A stretch of DNA of 64,000 nucleotides from an uncultured Pseudomonadota bacterium (GCA_902826635.1 CADEFQ010000011.1:1-64000); one strand, 5' to 3'. Shown: positions 34,611-47,238, numbered from the stretch's first letter. Program-made: numbers and translations. Notes: generated by a model not told the origin, from the sequence alone.

Positions 34611-35171
34611 CTACAGGAAACGCCAGGCGGCCGTGAGCCACACGGCATCCGCGTCCTCGAACTCGTCGGGATTGACGCGCTCGTATTCGAGCCGCAGGTT
34701 GATGTGCGTACCCAGCATCATGCCGATGCCCGCGCCGTAGGTGATCGAATCCTGGCTGCTGCTCACCTGGATCCGGTCGGTCGCGGTGCGCAGCTCGAAG
34801 CCGGTCGTGTTGATGAAATAGCCGAGTCGCGCGAGCAGCTCGAATTTGCCGATCGGCCACGAAGCGACCAGCCAGGGGGTCACGCCCCGCAGGCCGATGG
34901 TCAGGCGCTCGGCGGCGGAATCGTCCGAGAATTCACCGAAATCCACGTAGCTGGCCTCGAACGCGAAATACGGCGAGAAGCGATAGCCGGCGAATACGCG
35001 CCATGCCGTGTCGTCGGCGTCGATCGCGAACTGGTTCGTGCCGGTGTCGAGTGCCGTACTGGCCTTCGACTTGCCGGCCCCTACGCCGACATACGGCCCG
35101 AAGTTCTCGTAGGCGAGGACCGCGCCCGATGACGCGGCGAGAATGGCGGCCAGAACGAGTGAACGAAGCAT
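34611..35171 (-). CDS. Small outer-membrane beta-barrel protein
   Basis: The 186-residue protein has a signal peptide (MLRSLVLAAILAASSGAVLA). The mature chain is of alternating beta-strands with GPYVGVGAGKSKAS at the start and a terminal phenylalanine-leucine strand (VWLTAAWRFL). It looks like an eight-stranded OmpA/OmpW-type barrel without a peptidoglycan domain. It converges on the PuuB-type gene with no gap. A role in polyamine entry is possible from location only. Confidence 0.78.
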   Translation of the reverse strand: MLRSLVLAAILAASSGAVLAYENFGPYVGVGAGKSKASTALDTGTNQFAIDADDTAWRVFAGYRFSPYFAFEASYVDFGEFSDDSAAERLTIGLRGVTPWLVASWPIGKFELLARLGYFINTTGFELRTATDRIQVSSSQDSITYGAGIGMMLGTHINLRLEYERVNPDEFEDADAVWLTAAWRFL

Positions 35172-35217
35172 GGGACCCCCCAGGCGATTCCGACGCACGC
35201 GCGGCAGTGTATACCCA

Positions 35218-37380
35218 TCAGCTCGTACGAATCTCGAAGCAGCTGTGGATTCGCGGGCTGCGCGCAAAATCCTCCGGAATCGTCGCACGGGTGATGTCGT
35301 TCACCGCAAATCGCGCCCCGAGTGAAGGATCGAGGCGGAACTTCTGCGCATTGGTCGAGAAAACGAGCAACCCTCCCGGCGCGAGCAGGCGCAGGCAGGC
35401 CTCGATCAGCGCCGGATGGTCGCGCTGCACGTCGTGCACGCCCTGCATGCGCTTCGAGTTCGAAAAGGTCGGCGGGTCGAGAAAGACGAGGTCGAACTGC
35501 TCGTGGCGCTGCGCCGCCTCCGCGAGCCACTCGCGGCAGTCGGCGTGCACCAACTGATGCCGGTGGCCCGTGATCGCATTCGCGGCGAGATTCTGCTGCG
35601 CCCAATCGAGATAGGTGTGCGACAGGTCGACGCTGGTGGTCGCGCGGGCGCCGCCCGCCGCGGCGTGCACCGTAGCGCTTCCCGTGTAGGCAAAGAGATT
35701 GAGGAAGCGCTTGCCCGCGGCGGCGGCACGCAGGCGCGCACGCGTGATCCGGTGATCGAGGAAGAGCCCGGTGTCGAGGTAGTCGGTGAAATTCACGCGC
35801 AGGCGCAGGCCCGCTTCCGCGACGACGTGGAACTCGCCGCGCTCCGCCTCCTTCCCGTATTGCTCGCCGCGCGCCGTTCGCCGTCGCATGCGGACATGCA
35901 CGTGGGTGGCCGGCAGGCCGAGCACCTCCGGCAGCACCGACAGCGCTTCGCCGCGCCGCCGCCGCACCGCTTCGAGTTCGATTTCGCGCGGCGCGGCGTA
36001 TTCCTGCACATACGCCCAGCGTGTCGCCGAATCGGCTGCCGTATAAAGATCGATCGCGAATGCGTACTCCGGCATGTCGGCGTCGTAAACGCGGTAGCAG
36101 CCGACGTCGGCCTTCGCGGCCCAGTCACCGAGGCGCTTCGCGTTCTTCGCGAGGCGGTTGCCGAACATCCGCGCGCCCGGGGTATCGCGCAACGTGGGGT
36201 CGATGAGCGGCCGCGGTCGCTTGAAATCACGCACGTTGCCGGCCGCGACTTCGATGCGCAGCAGCCGACATTCGAGCCCACCGTTCCAGATCGTGTGCGT
36301 GCGCTGTGCGCGCAGGCCGATCTCGAGCCCGAGATCCGGGGCCCCCGTGATCACCGCGGCGCGCCAGCCTTCGAAATGCCCGCGCAGCACTGCGCCGAGT
36401 TCGCGATGCCGCGCGCGCGCCGTCTCGCGATCCTCCATGCGCAGGCCGTAGGGCGGGTTCGTGCAGAGGAGCCCCTGCGGCGCTTCGGGCCTCGCCTCCT
36501 CGAGTGACGCGTGCGCGAACCGGGTCCATGCCGCAACGCCGGCCCGCGCGGCATTGTCGCGCGCGACCTGCACGGCGCGGTCATCGAAGTCGCTGCCGCG
36601 CAATCGCGGCGACTCGGGTCCATGGGTCCGCACCCGCGCCGTGGCGGCGGCGTGCAGCCGCTGCCACAACGGGGCGTCGTGCTGCTTCCAGCCGAGAAAT
36701 CCGTAGTAATCCCGTGCGAGCCCGGGCGCGATATCCGCTGCGATCAGCGCACCCTCGATCACGATCGTCCCCGAGCCGCACATCGGATCGAGCAGCTCCC
36801 CGCCTTCGGCCGCCAGCATCGGCCAGCCCGCGCGCAGCAGCATGCCCGCCGCCACGTTCTCCCGCAGCGGCGCCTCGCCCGCCTGCGTGCGGTAACCGCG
36901 GCGATGCAGGCCTTCGCCCGACAAGTCGATCGAGATCGTGACCTCGGGGCCGTGCGCATGCGCGTGCACCCGCACCGAAGGGCGCTCGAGCGAGACATCG
37001 GGCCGGCGACCCTGCGTTTCGCGCAGCGAATCGCAGATTGCGTCCTTCACGCGCTGCGCCCCGTAGCGCGTGTGGTTGATGCCGGGGTGGCGACCGCTGA
37101 AATCGCAGGCGAGCGTGCCGGCGGCATTGACGTGTTCGCTCCAGGGCAGCGTGCGCAGCGCCGCGTAGAGCTCGTCCGCCGTGTCCGCGCGCAACTGCGC
37201 GATCTCGAGGAACACCCGGCTCGCGAGCCGCGACTCGAGGCAGGCGCGATACGCGACTTCAAGCGGCCCCGCGAACGACACGCCGAGCACGCGCTCGCGC
37301 ACCTCGAGCGCGCCGAGCATCGTCAGCTCCGCGGCGAGGAGGTCGCCGAAACCCCGCGGTGCGCTCGCAAGGAAACGCAT
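35218..37380 (-). CDS. rlmL: Bifunctional 23S rRNA methyltransferase RlmKL
   Basis: The 720-residue protein joins two SAM methyltransferases. The N-terminal THUMP plus RlmL part has LLDPMCGSGTIVIEGALIA (about 196-214) and the N2-guanine motif TNPPYG, for G2445 m2G. The C-terminal RlmK part has FLNLFAYTGSATVHAA and DPPTFSNSK, for G2069 m7G. Length and order match E. coli RlmKL (702). The ATG at 37378-37380 overlaps the stop of the exonuclease gene (ATGA). Its presence at the end of a polyamine-regulated unit is unusual. Confidence 0.95.
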   Translation of the reverse strand: MRFLASAPRGFGDLLAAELTMLGALEVRERVLGVSFAGPLEVAYRACLESRLASRVFLEIAQLRADTADELYAALRTLPWSEHVNAAGTLACDFSGRHPGINHTRYGAQRVKDAICDSLRETQGRRPDVSLERPSVRVHAHAHGPEVTISIDLSGEGLHRRGYRTQAGEAPLRENVAAGMLLRAGWPMLAAEGGELLDPMCGSGTIVIEGALIAADIAPGLARDYYGFLGWKQHDAPLWQRLHAAATARVRTHGPESPRLRGSDFDDRAVQVARDNAARAGVAAWTRFAHASLEEARPEAPQGLLCTNPPYGLRMEDRETARARHRELGAVLRGHFEGWRAAVITGAPDLGLEIGLRAQRTHTIWNGGLECRLLRIEVAAGNVRDFKRPRPLIDPTLRDTPGARMFGNRLAKNAKRLGDWAAKADVGCYRVYDADMPEYAFAIDLYTAADSATRWAYVQEYAAPREIELEAVRRRRGEALSVLPEVLGLPATHVHVRMRRRTARGEQYGKEAERGEFHVVAEAGLRLRVNFTDYLDTGLFLDHRITRARLRAAAAGKRFLNLFAYTGSATVHAAAGGARATTSVDLSHTYLDWAQQNLAANAITGHRHQLVHADCREWLAEAAQRHEQFDLVFLDPPTFSNSKRMQGVHDVQRDHPALIEACLRLLAPGGLLVFSTNAQKFRLDPSLGARFAVNDITRATIPEDFARSPRIHSCFEIRTS

Positions 37381-38836
37381 CACGTGGGCGACGCACCGGC
37401 CGGCCGACGCGGCGGCCAAGGCATCACGCCCGACGGCCGGGTCTCGAGATAACGCGTCAGCACGCGATAGGCGTCGACATCAAACCGCGCCACGCCGGGC
37501 GTTTCCGGCCCCCGGCCGCCCGCCGCGAGCGCGTCGCCGTCGTCATCGACGCCTTCGCGGCGCGTCAGCGTTCCGAGATAGCGCCAGCCTTCGATCACGT
37601 GCCATTGCTCGAAGCCGCCGAAGGCGCGCTCGCGGATTGCGACCGAGCCCTCGTAGGGCCAGGGCTTCAGGCGCTGCGCCGCGAGCGCGAGCTTGGTGCG
37701 CGCGAGATGCCGCTCGCGCGGTTCTGCGCCGACACAGGCGCCGCGGCAGCGGTGCAACTGGTACGCGACGCACGAACCCTCGCCCGTTTCGAGCCCGAGC
37801 ACCTTCGCGCAGAGCCCCTGCGTGCGCGCGATGGCTTCGAGCGCGCGGCGCGCCTCGCGCTCGCTGCGATAGAGCCCGAAACAGTCGCCGTCCGGCCACC
37901 CGTCATCGAGGCTGCACAACCGGGGCGTCGCATCCGTATCGTTGACGTGCCAGGTGAGCGCCTCGCCCGCACGCCGCAAAGGGCGGTTGTAAACGGGCTG
38001 CGCCTCGCGAACGCAACGCGACTCGAGCAACAGCGCGCCGAGCTCACCGGCCGTCTCGATCCAGTCGATGCGCGTCGTCTGTGCGGCAATCCGGCTCGCC
38101 TTGACGCCACGCGCCGCGCCGCGCCAGTGCGCGAGCACCCGCTCACGCAGGTTCACGGCCTTGCCGACGTAGAGCAGCGTTTCGCGCGGGCCCGCCTCCG
38201 CCGCGCCGTAGAAGCGATAGACGCCCGCGCTCTCCGGCAATTCGTCCGCGAGTTCGGCGGGCAGCTGCGGCGGAAGCGACACGCGCCGCGTGATCGCGTC
38301 GAGCGCCGCTTCGAGTGCGTCGCGCGGCCAGACTTCGCGCAACCGGCGCCAGAACTGCCACAGCGCCATCGCGTCGGGCAGCGCACGATGGCGCGCTGCG
38401 CACGGCAGGTCGTGACGCGCGATCACCGCGTCGAGGTTGTGGCGTGGCATTTCAGGATAGAGGCGCCGAGACAGCTTCACCGTGCAGGCGAGGCGCGCGT
38501 CGAACGCGCGGCCGCTGCGCCGCAGTTCGTTGCGCACGAAACCGTAGTCGAAGCGCGCGTTGTGCGCGATGAAGAGGCGCCCTTGGAGCCGCGCGGCAAG
38601 TTCGCCCGCGATGTCGGCGAACCGCGGTGCGTCTTGCAGCGATCCCGGGTCGATGCCGGTCAGGTGCCGGATCGTGGCGGGCAACCGGGATTCGGGGTTG
38701 ACGAGCGTGCTCCAGGATTCCTCGTGCACATCGCCGCGCGCGAGCACCACGCCGATCTCGATGATGCGGTGGTACAGCGGGTGCCCGCCGGTCGTCTCGA
38801 CGTCGACGAACGCAAGCGGAACGTCGAGCAATGAAG

Positions 38837-38840
<4 letters not shown>
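37380..38840 (-). CDS. DnaQ-type 3'-5' exonuclease fused to UvrC/Cho-type GIY-YIG domain
   Basis: The 486-residue protein begins with a DEDDh exonuclease: FVDVETTG (D13, E15), FIAHNARFDYGFV and the H/D in ARHRALPDA. A GIY-YIG nuclease domain follows from about 205, with AGVYRFYG, LLYVGKAVNLRERV and the YNRPL block. The C-terminal part carries ETGEGSCVAYQLHRCRGAC, a Cys-rich motif also seen in UvrC/Cho relatives. The fusion is known in proteobacteria and is annotated as an epsilon-like or Cho-like repair nuclease. It overlaps the aldehyde dehydrogenase stop (ATGA) and the rlmKL start, so all three are coupled. Confidence 0.9.
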
Positions 38841-40354
<1,514 letters not shown>

Positions 40355-40373
40355 GCCAGCCTCGTCGGAACAG

Positions 40374-40922
40374 TCAGAAAGTCGGGGGAGCGCTCGCGCT
40401 GATGATCTCACACGGCTCGCGCCCGACGTTCCTGAAACGATGGGGAATCGTGCTCGAAAAATAATAGGCTTCGCCGGGCCCCAGTACGCGCGAGGCGCCG
40501 CCGACCGTCAGCTCGATGCGGCCACGCACGACGACACCGCCCTCCTCGCCGCGATGCGACAGCGCATCGTCACCGGTCGCGGCGCCGGGCGCGTAGCGCT
40601 CGCGCAGGATCGTGAGCTGCCGCGCCGGCCGCCTCGCGGCAACGAGGCGCAACGACACATCGTCGGTGCCGATCTCGACGAGTTCGTCGTCGCCAAAGAA
40701 GAACTGTGGCGCGACGTCGAGGTTGATCGTGAAGAATTCGGCGAGCGACATCGGCACGCCGTCGAGCACCTTCTTGAGCGAGCCCACCGACGGGCTGACG
40801 CGGTTCTGCTCGATCAGTGAAATGAGCCCGTTGGTCACGCCGGCGCGGCGCGCAAGCTCGCGTTGCGAGAGGCCGTAGATCAGGCGCACGCTGCGCAGTC
40901 GCACGCCGACATCGATGCTCAT
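40374..40922 (-). CDS. puuR: PuuR-like HTH-cupin transcriptional regulator
   Basis: The 182-residue protein has an N-terminal XRE helix-turn-helix (residues about 8-62, LSQRELARRAGVTNGLISLIEQ) and a C-terminal cupin (about 105-178, with GRIELTVGGASRVLGPGEAYYF and IPHRFRN). This is the layout of PuuR, the putrescine-responsive repressor, which is 185 residues in E. coli. It leads the unit with the puuC-type gene and diverges from the transaminase. Polyamine sensing by the cupin is inferred. Confidence 0.9.
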   Translation of the reverse strand: MSIDVGVRLRSVRLIYGLSQRELARRAGVTNGLISLIEQNRVSPSVGSLKKVLDGVPMSLAEFFTINLDVAPQFFFGDDELVEIGTDDVSLRLVAARRPARQLTILRERYAPGAATGDDALSHRGEEGGVVVRGRIELTVGGASRVLGPGEAYYFSSTIPHRFRNVGREPCEIISASAPPTF

Positions 40923-40932
40923 GATCCCCGCC

Positions 40933-40950
40933 TGTTTAGCATCATGGACA
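40933..40950. promoter_or_regulatory. Candidate PuuR-like operator TGTTTAGCATCATGGACA
   Basis: This site lies in the 57-base gap between the regulator and the divergent transaminase. It shares TGTTTAGnAT with 31731-31740 in the other divergent polyamine promoter. Its right part ATGGACA resembles the ATGAACA end of the E. coli PuuR box. Support is limited to these similarities. Confidence 0.35.
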
Positions 40951-40979
40951 GATTGAGCTGAATTTCGGCCATTCTCGCC

Positions 40980-42320
<1,341 letters not shown>

Positions 42321-42330
42321 GGGGGCGCTG

Positions 42331-44553
42331 CTAGGTCGCGAGCGGCAGTGTCCGCAGCCGCCTGCCCGTCGCCGCGAAGAGCGCGTTCGCAACCGCCGGT
42401 GCGACGGCCGGCAGCGCCAGTTCGCCGGCGCCGCTCGGCCGGGCGTCACTCCTGACCGGCACGAAATGAATGCGCGGCGCCTGCGACATGCGCAGCAGCG
42501 GGTAGTCGTGGAAATTCGATTGCTCGATGCCGCCACCCTTCACGGTCACGCGCTGCCATAGTGCGGCGGACAGCCCATCGGTCGCGCCGCCCTGCATCTG
42601 CGCCTCGAGGCCCGACAAGTTGACGACGATGCCGCAATCGATCGCGACCCAGAGGTCGGTGACGCGAAACGCGCCGTCCTCGTCCGCCTCGACTTCGGCA
42701 ACCTCGGCGCAGTAGCTGCCGTTCCAGTGACAGGCGGCGATGCCGCGCCCGCGCCGCGCGGGCAAGGCCTTTCCCCAGCCCGACGCATTGGCCGCCGCGC
42801 GCAGCACACCCGCCATGCGGCCCGTGCTGATCGTCAGGCCGCTTTCGGCGTCGTAAGGCAGTTCGCGCGATTCGCCGAGCAGCGCGAGACGAAAGGACAG
42901 CGGATCACGCCCTGCGGCGAGCGCGAGTTCATCGAGGAAGGATTCCACCGCGAAACACGTGACGTTGGTGGCCGGCGCACGCCACGAACCGCGCGGCATG
43001 CCTGAGGCGATCGAAAAGTACTCGAGCCGCAGATTCGGAACGAGCCCCGCGGGGAACTCCGCAGGATAGATCTCCGATTGCCACATTTCGTCCGGCGAAA
43101 CATTGGCGCGCCGGTAATACTTGGACGCGCTCGCGACACGATAGCGCCACGCGCGCACGCCTCCGTCGCCATCCAGCGCGGCCGACACTTCGTGCAGCCC
43201 CCCGGGTCGGTAGAAGTCGTGCCGCATATCATCTTCACGCGACCACACCACCTGCACCGGCGCCTTGGCGGCCATGGACAGCATCACCGCCTCGGCGACG
43301 TAATCGACCGTGAGGCGCCGCCCGAAACCGCCGCCTATCCTCGGCATCCTCACTTCGATGGCAAGCCGATCGAGACCGGTCAGTTGCGCCGCCATTCGAG
43401 ACGCGCTGCCCGGCGATTGCGTCGGCGCGATGATCAGGCAGCGGTCCTTCTGCACGTGCGCGATGCAGTTCTGCGGCTCCATCGTCGCGTGCGCGACGAA
43501 AGGCACCCGATACTGCGCGGTCAGCGTGCGCATCCCGGGTGCCGCCATCGCCGCAGCAAAATCACCCTCCTCGCGCACCCGCCGGCCTTCGCCCTGCAGT
43601 GCGCGATCGCAGGCCGCCTCGAAGCCTTCCGAAGATTCGGTGGCATGCGGGCCGGCTGCCCATTCGACACGCAGCTTCTCGCGCCCGCGCATCGCCGCCC
43701 AGGTGCTATCGGCGAGAACGGCCACTCCACTCGCGAGAATCGTGTACGGCTCGCCGGGCGCTGCGGCCGTCAGCGGCACGACCTGGCGCACGCCGCGCAC
43801 CTTGAGCGCCTCGCTCGCATCGAAACTGCGCACCGTGCCGTCGAACTGCGGGCAACGCGCGACCACGGCGTACAGCATCCCGGGCAAACGGGAATCAAGG
43901 CCGAAAATCGCGGCACCAGATACGAGCGCTCCGCCATCCTGCACCCGCTGACGCGAGCCGATCAGCCGGAAGTCCGCGCGCGATTTGAGCGGCGGATCGC
44001 CGTCGGGTGCGCTCATCGCCGCGGCTTGCGCCGCGAGCTCGCCGTAGCCGAGCGCGCGGCCGCTCGCCGCATGCAGCACGCGACCCTGCGACGTCGTGCA
44101 GCCGTCGGCCGGCACCTTCCAGCGGGCCGCCGCCGCGAGCACCAACAACCGGCGGCAGCGCGCGCCCACCTTGCGCAGCGGCTCCCAGTTCGAGAGCACG
44201 CTGTCGCTGCCCCCGGCGCCTTGCGGCACGCCGTATTTCCACGTGTAGCCCGTGCCCGCCGCGTCGCGCATCACGCCGAGCGGCAGCTGCTCGATCTTGA
44301 CGCGCGACCAGTCGGCATCGAGTTCCTCGGCGATGAGCATCGGCAGCGATGTCCGCACGCCCTGGCCGATCTCGGGCTGGGCCGAGCCGATCACGATCGC
44401 GCCGTCGGGCTCGATGCGCACGAAATGGTCCAGGACGATGGCGTCGCGCGTTGCCGTTGGCAGCGCTGCGGCGCGCGGGGAGGCGCGCGGGATTCCGACA
44501 ACCAGCGCCCCGGCCGCGAGCGCGAACTGCATGACCTGCCGACGCGTCGCCAT
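42331..44553 (-). CDS. Isoquinoline 1-oxidoreductase beta-subunit-like molybdoenzyme (IorB type)
   Basis: The 740-residue protein begins with a Tat-like signal (MATRRQVMQFALAAGALVVG). Molybdopterin-binding repeats of the aldehyde/xanthine dehydrogenase large-subunit family follow. EIGQGVRTSLPMLIAEEL near 60, HATMEPQNC, PRIGGGFGRR, and the active-site glutamate block GAGELALPAVAPA near the end match IorB proteins. Such subunits hydroxylate N-heterocycles or oxidise aldehydes with a small 2Fe-2S partner. No IorA gene is adjacent on either side. The chosen ATG starts the Tat motif. Confidence 0.85.
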   Translation of the reverse strand: MATRRQVMQFALAAGALVVGIPRASPRAAALPTATRDAIVLDHFVRIEPDGAIVIGSAQPEIGQGVRTSLPMLIAEELDADWSRVKIEQLPLGVMRDAAGTGYTWKYGVPQGAGGSDSVLSNWEPLRKVGARCRRLLVLAAAARWKVPADGCTTSQGRVLHAASGRALGYGELAAQAAAMSAPDGDPPLKSRADFRLIGSRQRVQDGGALVSGAAIFGLDSRLPGMLYAVVARCPQFDGTVRSFDASEALKVRGVRQVVPLTAAAPGEPYTILASGVAVLADSTWAAMRGREKLRVEWAAGPHATESSEGFEAACDRALQGEGRRVREEGDFAAAMAAPGMRTLTAQYRVPFVAHATMEPQNCIAHVQKDRCLIIAPTQSPGSASRMAAQLTGLDRLAIEVRMPRIGGGFGRRLTVDYVAEAVMLSMAAKAPVQVVWSREDDMRHDFYRPGGLHEVSAALDGDGGVRAWRYRVASASKYYRRANVSPDEMWQSEIYPAEFPAGLVPNLRLEYFSIASGMPRGSWRAPATNVTCFAVESFLDELALAAGRDPLSFRLALLGESRELPYDAESGLTISTGRMAGVLRAAANASGWGKALPARRGRGIAACHWNGSYCAEVAEVEADEDGAFRVTDLWVAIDCGIVVNLSGLEAQMQGGATDGLSAALWQRVTVKGGGIEQSNFHDYPLLRMSQAPRIHFVPVRSDARPSGAGELALPAVAPAVANALFAATGRRLRTLPLAT

Positions 44554-44652
44554 GGGCCGGACTGTACGCCGCAAGCAGTTCGCCCGGGCGACGAAACACG
44601 GTGGTCGGGCGTGCCGGAAAGTCCGATCGTCGCAGGCGGGCAGACGGGGGCC

Positions 44653-44683
44653 AAAAAAAAGCCCGCCGGATGGCGGGCTTTTT
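44653..44683. terminator. Bidirectional rho-independent terminator
   Basis: The hairpin GCCCGCC-GGAT-GGCGGGC (44661-44678) is flanked by eight A's on the left and TTTTT on the right. On the minus strand it ends the TorF-type porin transcript (stop at 44707) with a run of eight U's. On the plus strand it has a shorter T-run. No plus-strand gene ends just before it. Confidence 0.85.
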
Positions 44684-44706
44684 GCTTCAGCGCGTATCGA
44701 GGCCTG

Positions 44707-45423
44707 TCATTCGCCCCAAGGGAAGGTCGTGCTGACAGAAAACAGCACGCGGCCTTCGTTGTTGAACACGTCGTCGGTCACCTTGTCGGCGCCGCTGTTG
44801 TCGGTGCCCGTGAATTTCAGCGCCAAGCTGAATTTGCCGACGTCGAGGCCGACGGTGGCGCCGTAGTCGAGGTACTCGAAGCCATCGAAAGCGTCACCGT
44901 AGTTGTACCCGGCGTGCAGCGTGATCGAGAAATTCTGCGGCAGCGCGAAGGTGTAGTTCACCTCGGTGTACAGCGCATCATTGCTCGATCCGCCGTAGTC
45001 GATGGCATACCACTGCTTGACGCCGAGGCCCTTCCAGCCGAGCCCGACCGACAGCTCCGGGTACGAGCCGATCTTGGATTTCGTCGCCGTGTTGTCCGAA
45101 CCCGGGTAGGTGTACCAGACGAGGCCCGCGTTCCAGCTGAGGTCGTCGTTGATCGAAGCCTCGTAGCCCGCATACAGGTCGAGCTCCAGCGTTCCATCGA
45201 CATCGTTGCCGTAGTCGATGTTGCTCGCCCACGCACCCAGTGAGAAACCCGTCTCGCCGAAGGCGTAGTCGAGGCTCGCCTGGAGCGCGGGATTCTTGGC
45301 GCTCAGCGAGACGCCGCGAAAGTCGTAGTCGGTGACCCCGGTGACCGTCGAGCTGACCTGCGCCTGTGCCGCACCCGCAACACCAAGCAGCGCAACCAGC
45401 AGGGTTGTTCTTTTGAGCCTCAT
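44707..45423 (-). CDS. TorF-type (Gcw_chp family) putative porin
   Basis: The 238-residue outer-membrane protein has a signal peptide (MRLKRTTLLVALLGVAGAAQA). The mature sequence starts VSSTVTGVTDYDFRGVSLSAKNPALQ, which is the hallmark opening of the TorF/Gcw_chp family. Repeated GG/YG-rich amphipathic strands end in FPWGE. Members are predicted porins; the substrate is unknown. GGGAGG precedes the ATG and a strong terminator follows the stop, so it is probably transcribed alone. Confidence 0.88.
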   Translation of the reverse strand: MRLKRTTLLVALLGVAGAAQAQVSSTVTGVTDYDFRGVSLSAKNPALQASLDYAFGETGFSLGAWASNIDYGNDVDGTLELDLYAGYEASINDDLSWNAGLVWYTYPGSDNTATKSKIGSYPELSVGLGWKGLGVKQWYAIDYGGSSNDALYTEVNYTFALPQNFSITLHAGYNYGDAFDGFEYLDYGATVGLDVGKFSLALKFTGTDNSGADKVTDDVFNNEGRVLFSVSTTFPWGE

Positions 45424-45483
45424 GAAAATCCTCCCAGCATGAAAAGAAGCAAACAGCGTTCGTGCCGCAATTATACGCACCGA

Positions 45484-45840
45484 TCAAGTGTGGGGAACGA
45501 AGATCGCGTAAATCTTGGTGCAATCCTCACGCACGGCCCACGTGCCGGTGTAGCCGGCCGGGACCACGAATGCGTCGCCCGGGCCGAACGTCGCACGCGC
45601 GCCCGACTCGCTGACGAGCTCCACGCGACCCCTGAGCAACACGCACAGCTCGCTCTCCGTGTAGCGCACACGCCACACGCCTCGCGTGCTCGACCAGTGG
45701 CCGGCATGGAACTGCCCGGTCGCGTCGGTGAACGCGTTCCATGCGCGCTGTTCGGGATCACCGGCCACGAGCCGGTCCGCAGCGGGGCGCGAATCCTCGC
45801 CGTCGCCCACCATCGTCACGGGAATGATTTCCGCACTCAT
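45484..45840 (-). CDS. Small cupin protein (DUF861/EutQ-like)
   Basis: The 118-residue single-domain cupin has ELCVLLRGRVELV and FGPGDAFVVPAGYTGTW, the two cupin motifs of the DUF861 group, and a WSSTRGVWRVRY segment upstream. Metal ligands are only partly conserved. Function is not known; these proteins often accompany small-molecule metabolism. Its ATG overlaps the stop of the methyltransferase gene (ATGA), so they are translated together. Confidence 0.82.
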   Translation of the reverse strand: MSAEIIPVTMVGDGEDSRPAADRLVAGDPEQRAWNAFTDATGQFHAGHWSSTRGVWRVRYTESELCVLLRGRVELVSESGARATFGPGDAFVVPAGYTGTWAVREDCTKIYAIFVPHT

Positions 45841-47204
45841 CAGACGTTGATACGCCGACCGGCGTCCTCCTGCATCTTCAACATGAATGCACGCGCCGCG
45901 GGCAGCGCATCCTCGGGTTTCATCAGCCGCTGCTCGACCAGGACCCGCGCGATGTCGTTCAGCGAGCGGCGACCGTCGAGCAGCGACATCATGAACGCGT
46001 GGATGCGGGTCGAGCGCGCATGGGATTGCAGATCGGCGCTCAGCGGGACCGGCAGCGTCGCATCGACGATCCACTCGGGCGGCCCACGTGAGTCGGGCGG
46101 CGCAACCGTCGCGGTCTTGCGCGCGGCCCAGGCGACCGTCGATTCGACGCGGGCGTGGCGGCTCGCGGGGGACTGCATGTACGGCAGCGCCGCCTCGCGC
46201 ACCACCGGCGGCGCGAAGCCTGCGCGCTGCACGAGCTCGAGCGCTTCCTCGAGGCTGTACTGCAGCAGCCGCTGCGTGCTCAGGAATGCGAAGGCGACTG
46301 AGCCGAGGTTGAGCCATCGCCCGCCGTCCGCGACGAGCGAATTGATGCGCGCCGCGAGCGCCGGAAACGGCTCCTCCACGATGTCGATGAACCACGGGGT
46401 GACGACCACGTCGAATGCGCCCGGCTGGAACGGTGCACACATCGCGTCGGCCGCGACCAGCCGCAAGCGCTCGTCCGCCGCGGCAGGCGCCCGCAAGGTC
46501 CGCAGCACGGCGTGCTCGGCCGCGCCCCGCGGCGCGAGCGGGAATTCATGCAACTCGAGCGTGCGGCCGGCATACATCTCCTGCGCGATCGCGAGCAACA
46601 GCGGATTCACGTCCATGGCGACGGTCAGCGCCGGGCCGTGCCGGCGGTGCAAGTCGTAAGCGAGGCGACCGGCGCCGGCGCCGAGCACGAGCACGCGCGC
46701 CCCGGAAAGCGTCTCGGCGCCCCCGCCATCGAGCAGGTCGAGCGAGGCGGCATTCTCCGCGTCGCCCCATGCCCAGTCCCGGTGGGCATTGACGTAATAG
46801 TTCGTCAGGCCCTGCGACACCGGCATGCGGGTGCGCAGCGCACGCAGCGCGTCCCGGTCGGCCGCCCCGACATGCACCTGCAACGGTTCGAGGATCTGGG
46901 TGACGCGTCGACCGTGGTCCTCGAGCGCAGCGCCGAGCCGCGTCAGGCGCTCGCGGGTGGCGGGCAGGAGGCCCTGGCCGGCCAGTGCCGTTGTGACCCC
47001 GTCCGCGTCCGCCCGCAGTTCGGCCAGCAGCAAGGTCAGGCGCGCGCGCCATTCACCGGCGGCACCCTGCGGGTCGCGGAAGAGCCAGGGCAAGCCGCCG
47101 ATGACCGGGAACCCCGCGCTGCATTGCGCGCAGATGTATCCTGCGCGATCCTCGCGTAGCGCGCCGCGATCGCAACGCGGGCACCGCAAAACGTCGACAA
47201 GCAT
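45840..47204 (-). CDS. CARNMT1/N2227-like SAM methyltransferase with zinc-ribbon and winged-helix modules
   Basis: The 454-residue protein has three parts. An N-terminal Trm112-like zinc ribbon carries CPRC (8-11) and CAQC (25-28). A Rossmann methyltransferase domain from about 165 has VLVLGAGAGRLAYDL and AMDVNPLLLA. A C-terminal helical module near 400 (LLDGRRSLNDIARVLVEQ) resembles PqqD-type winged helices. The stretch WFIDIVEEPF, GGRWLNLGSVAF and YSLEEALELVQRAGF parallels the eukaryotic carnosine N-methyltransferase. The substrate is unknown; a histidine-like or peptide nitrogen is a guess. A GntR regulator diverges 34 bases away. Confidence 0.72.
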   Translation of the reverse strand: MLVDVLRCPRCDRGALREDRAGYICAQCSAGFPVIGGLPWLFRDPQGAAGEWRARLTLLLAELRADADGVTTALAGQGLLPATRERLTRLGAALEDHGRRVTQILEPLQVHVGAADRDALRALRTRMPVSQGLTNYYVNAHRDWAWGDAENAASLDLLDGGGAETLSGARVLVLGAGAGRLAYDLHRRHGPALTVAMDVNPLLLAIAQEMYAGRTLELHEFPLAPRGAAEHAVLRTLRAPAAADERLRLVAADAMCAPFQPGAFDVVVTPWFIDIVEEPFPALAARINSLVADGGRWLNLGSVAFAFLSTQRLLQYSLEEALELVQRAGFAPPVVREAALPYMQSPASRHARVESTVAWAARKTATVAPPDSRGPPEWIVDATLPVPLSADLQSHARSTRIHAFMMSLLDGRRSLNDIARVLVEQRLMKPEDALPAARAFMLKMQEDAGRRINV

Positions 47205-47238
47205 ACAACTTGCTCCGGGGCTGGTAAGCTATCGTGCC

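Noticed and set aside
43078-45243. Plus-strand open frame of 721 codons spanning IorB-like and porin genes
   Set aside because: It crosses the strong terminator and two opposite-strand genes, so it is not a plausible transcript product.
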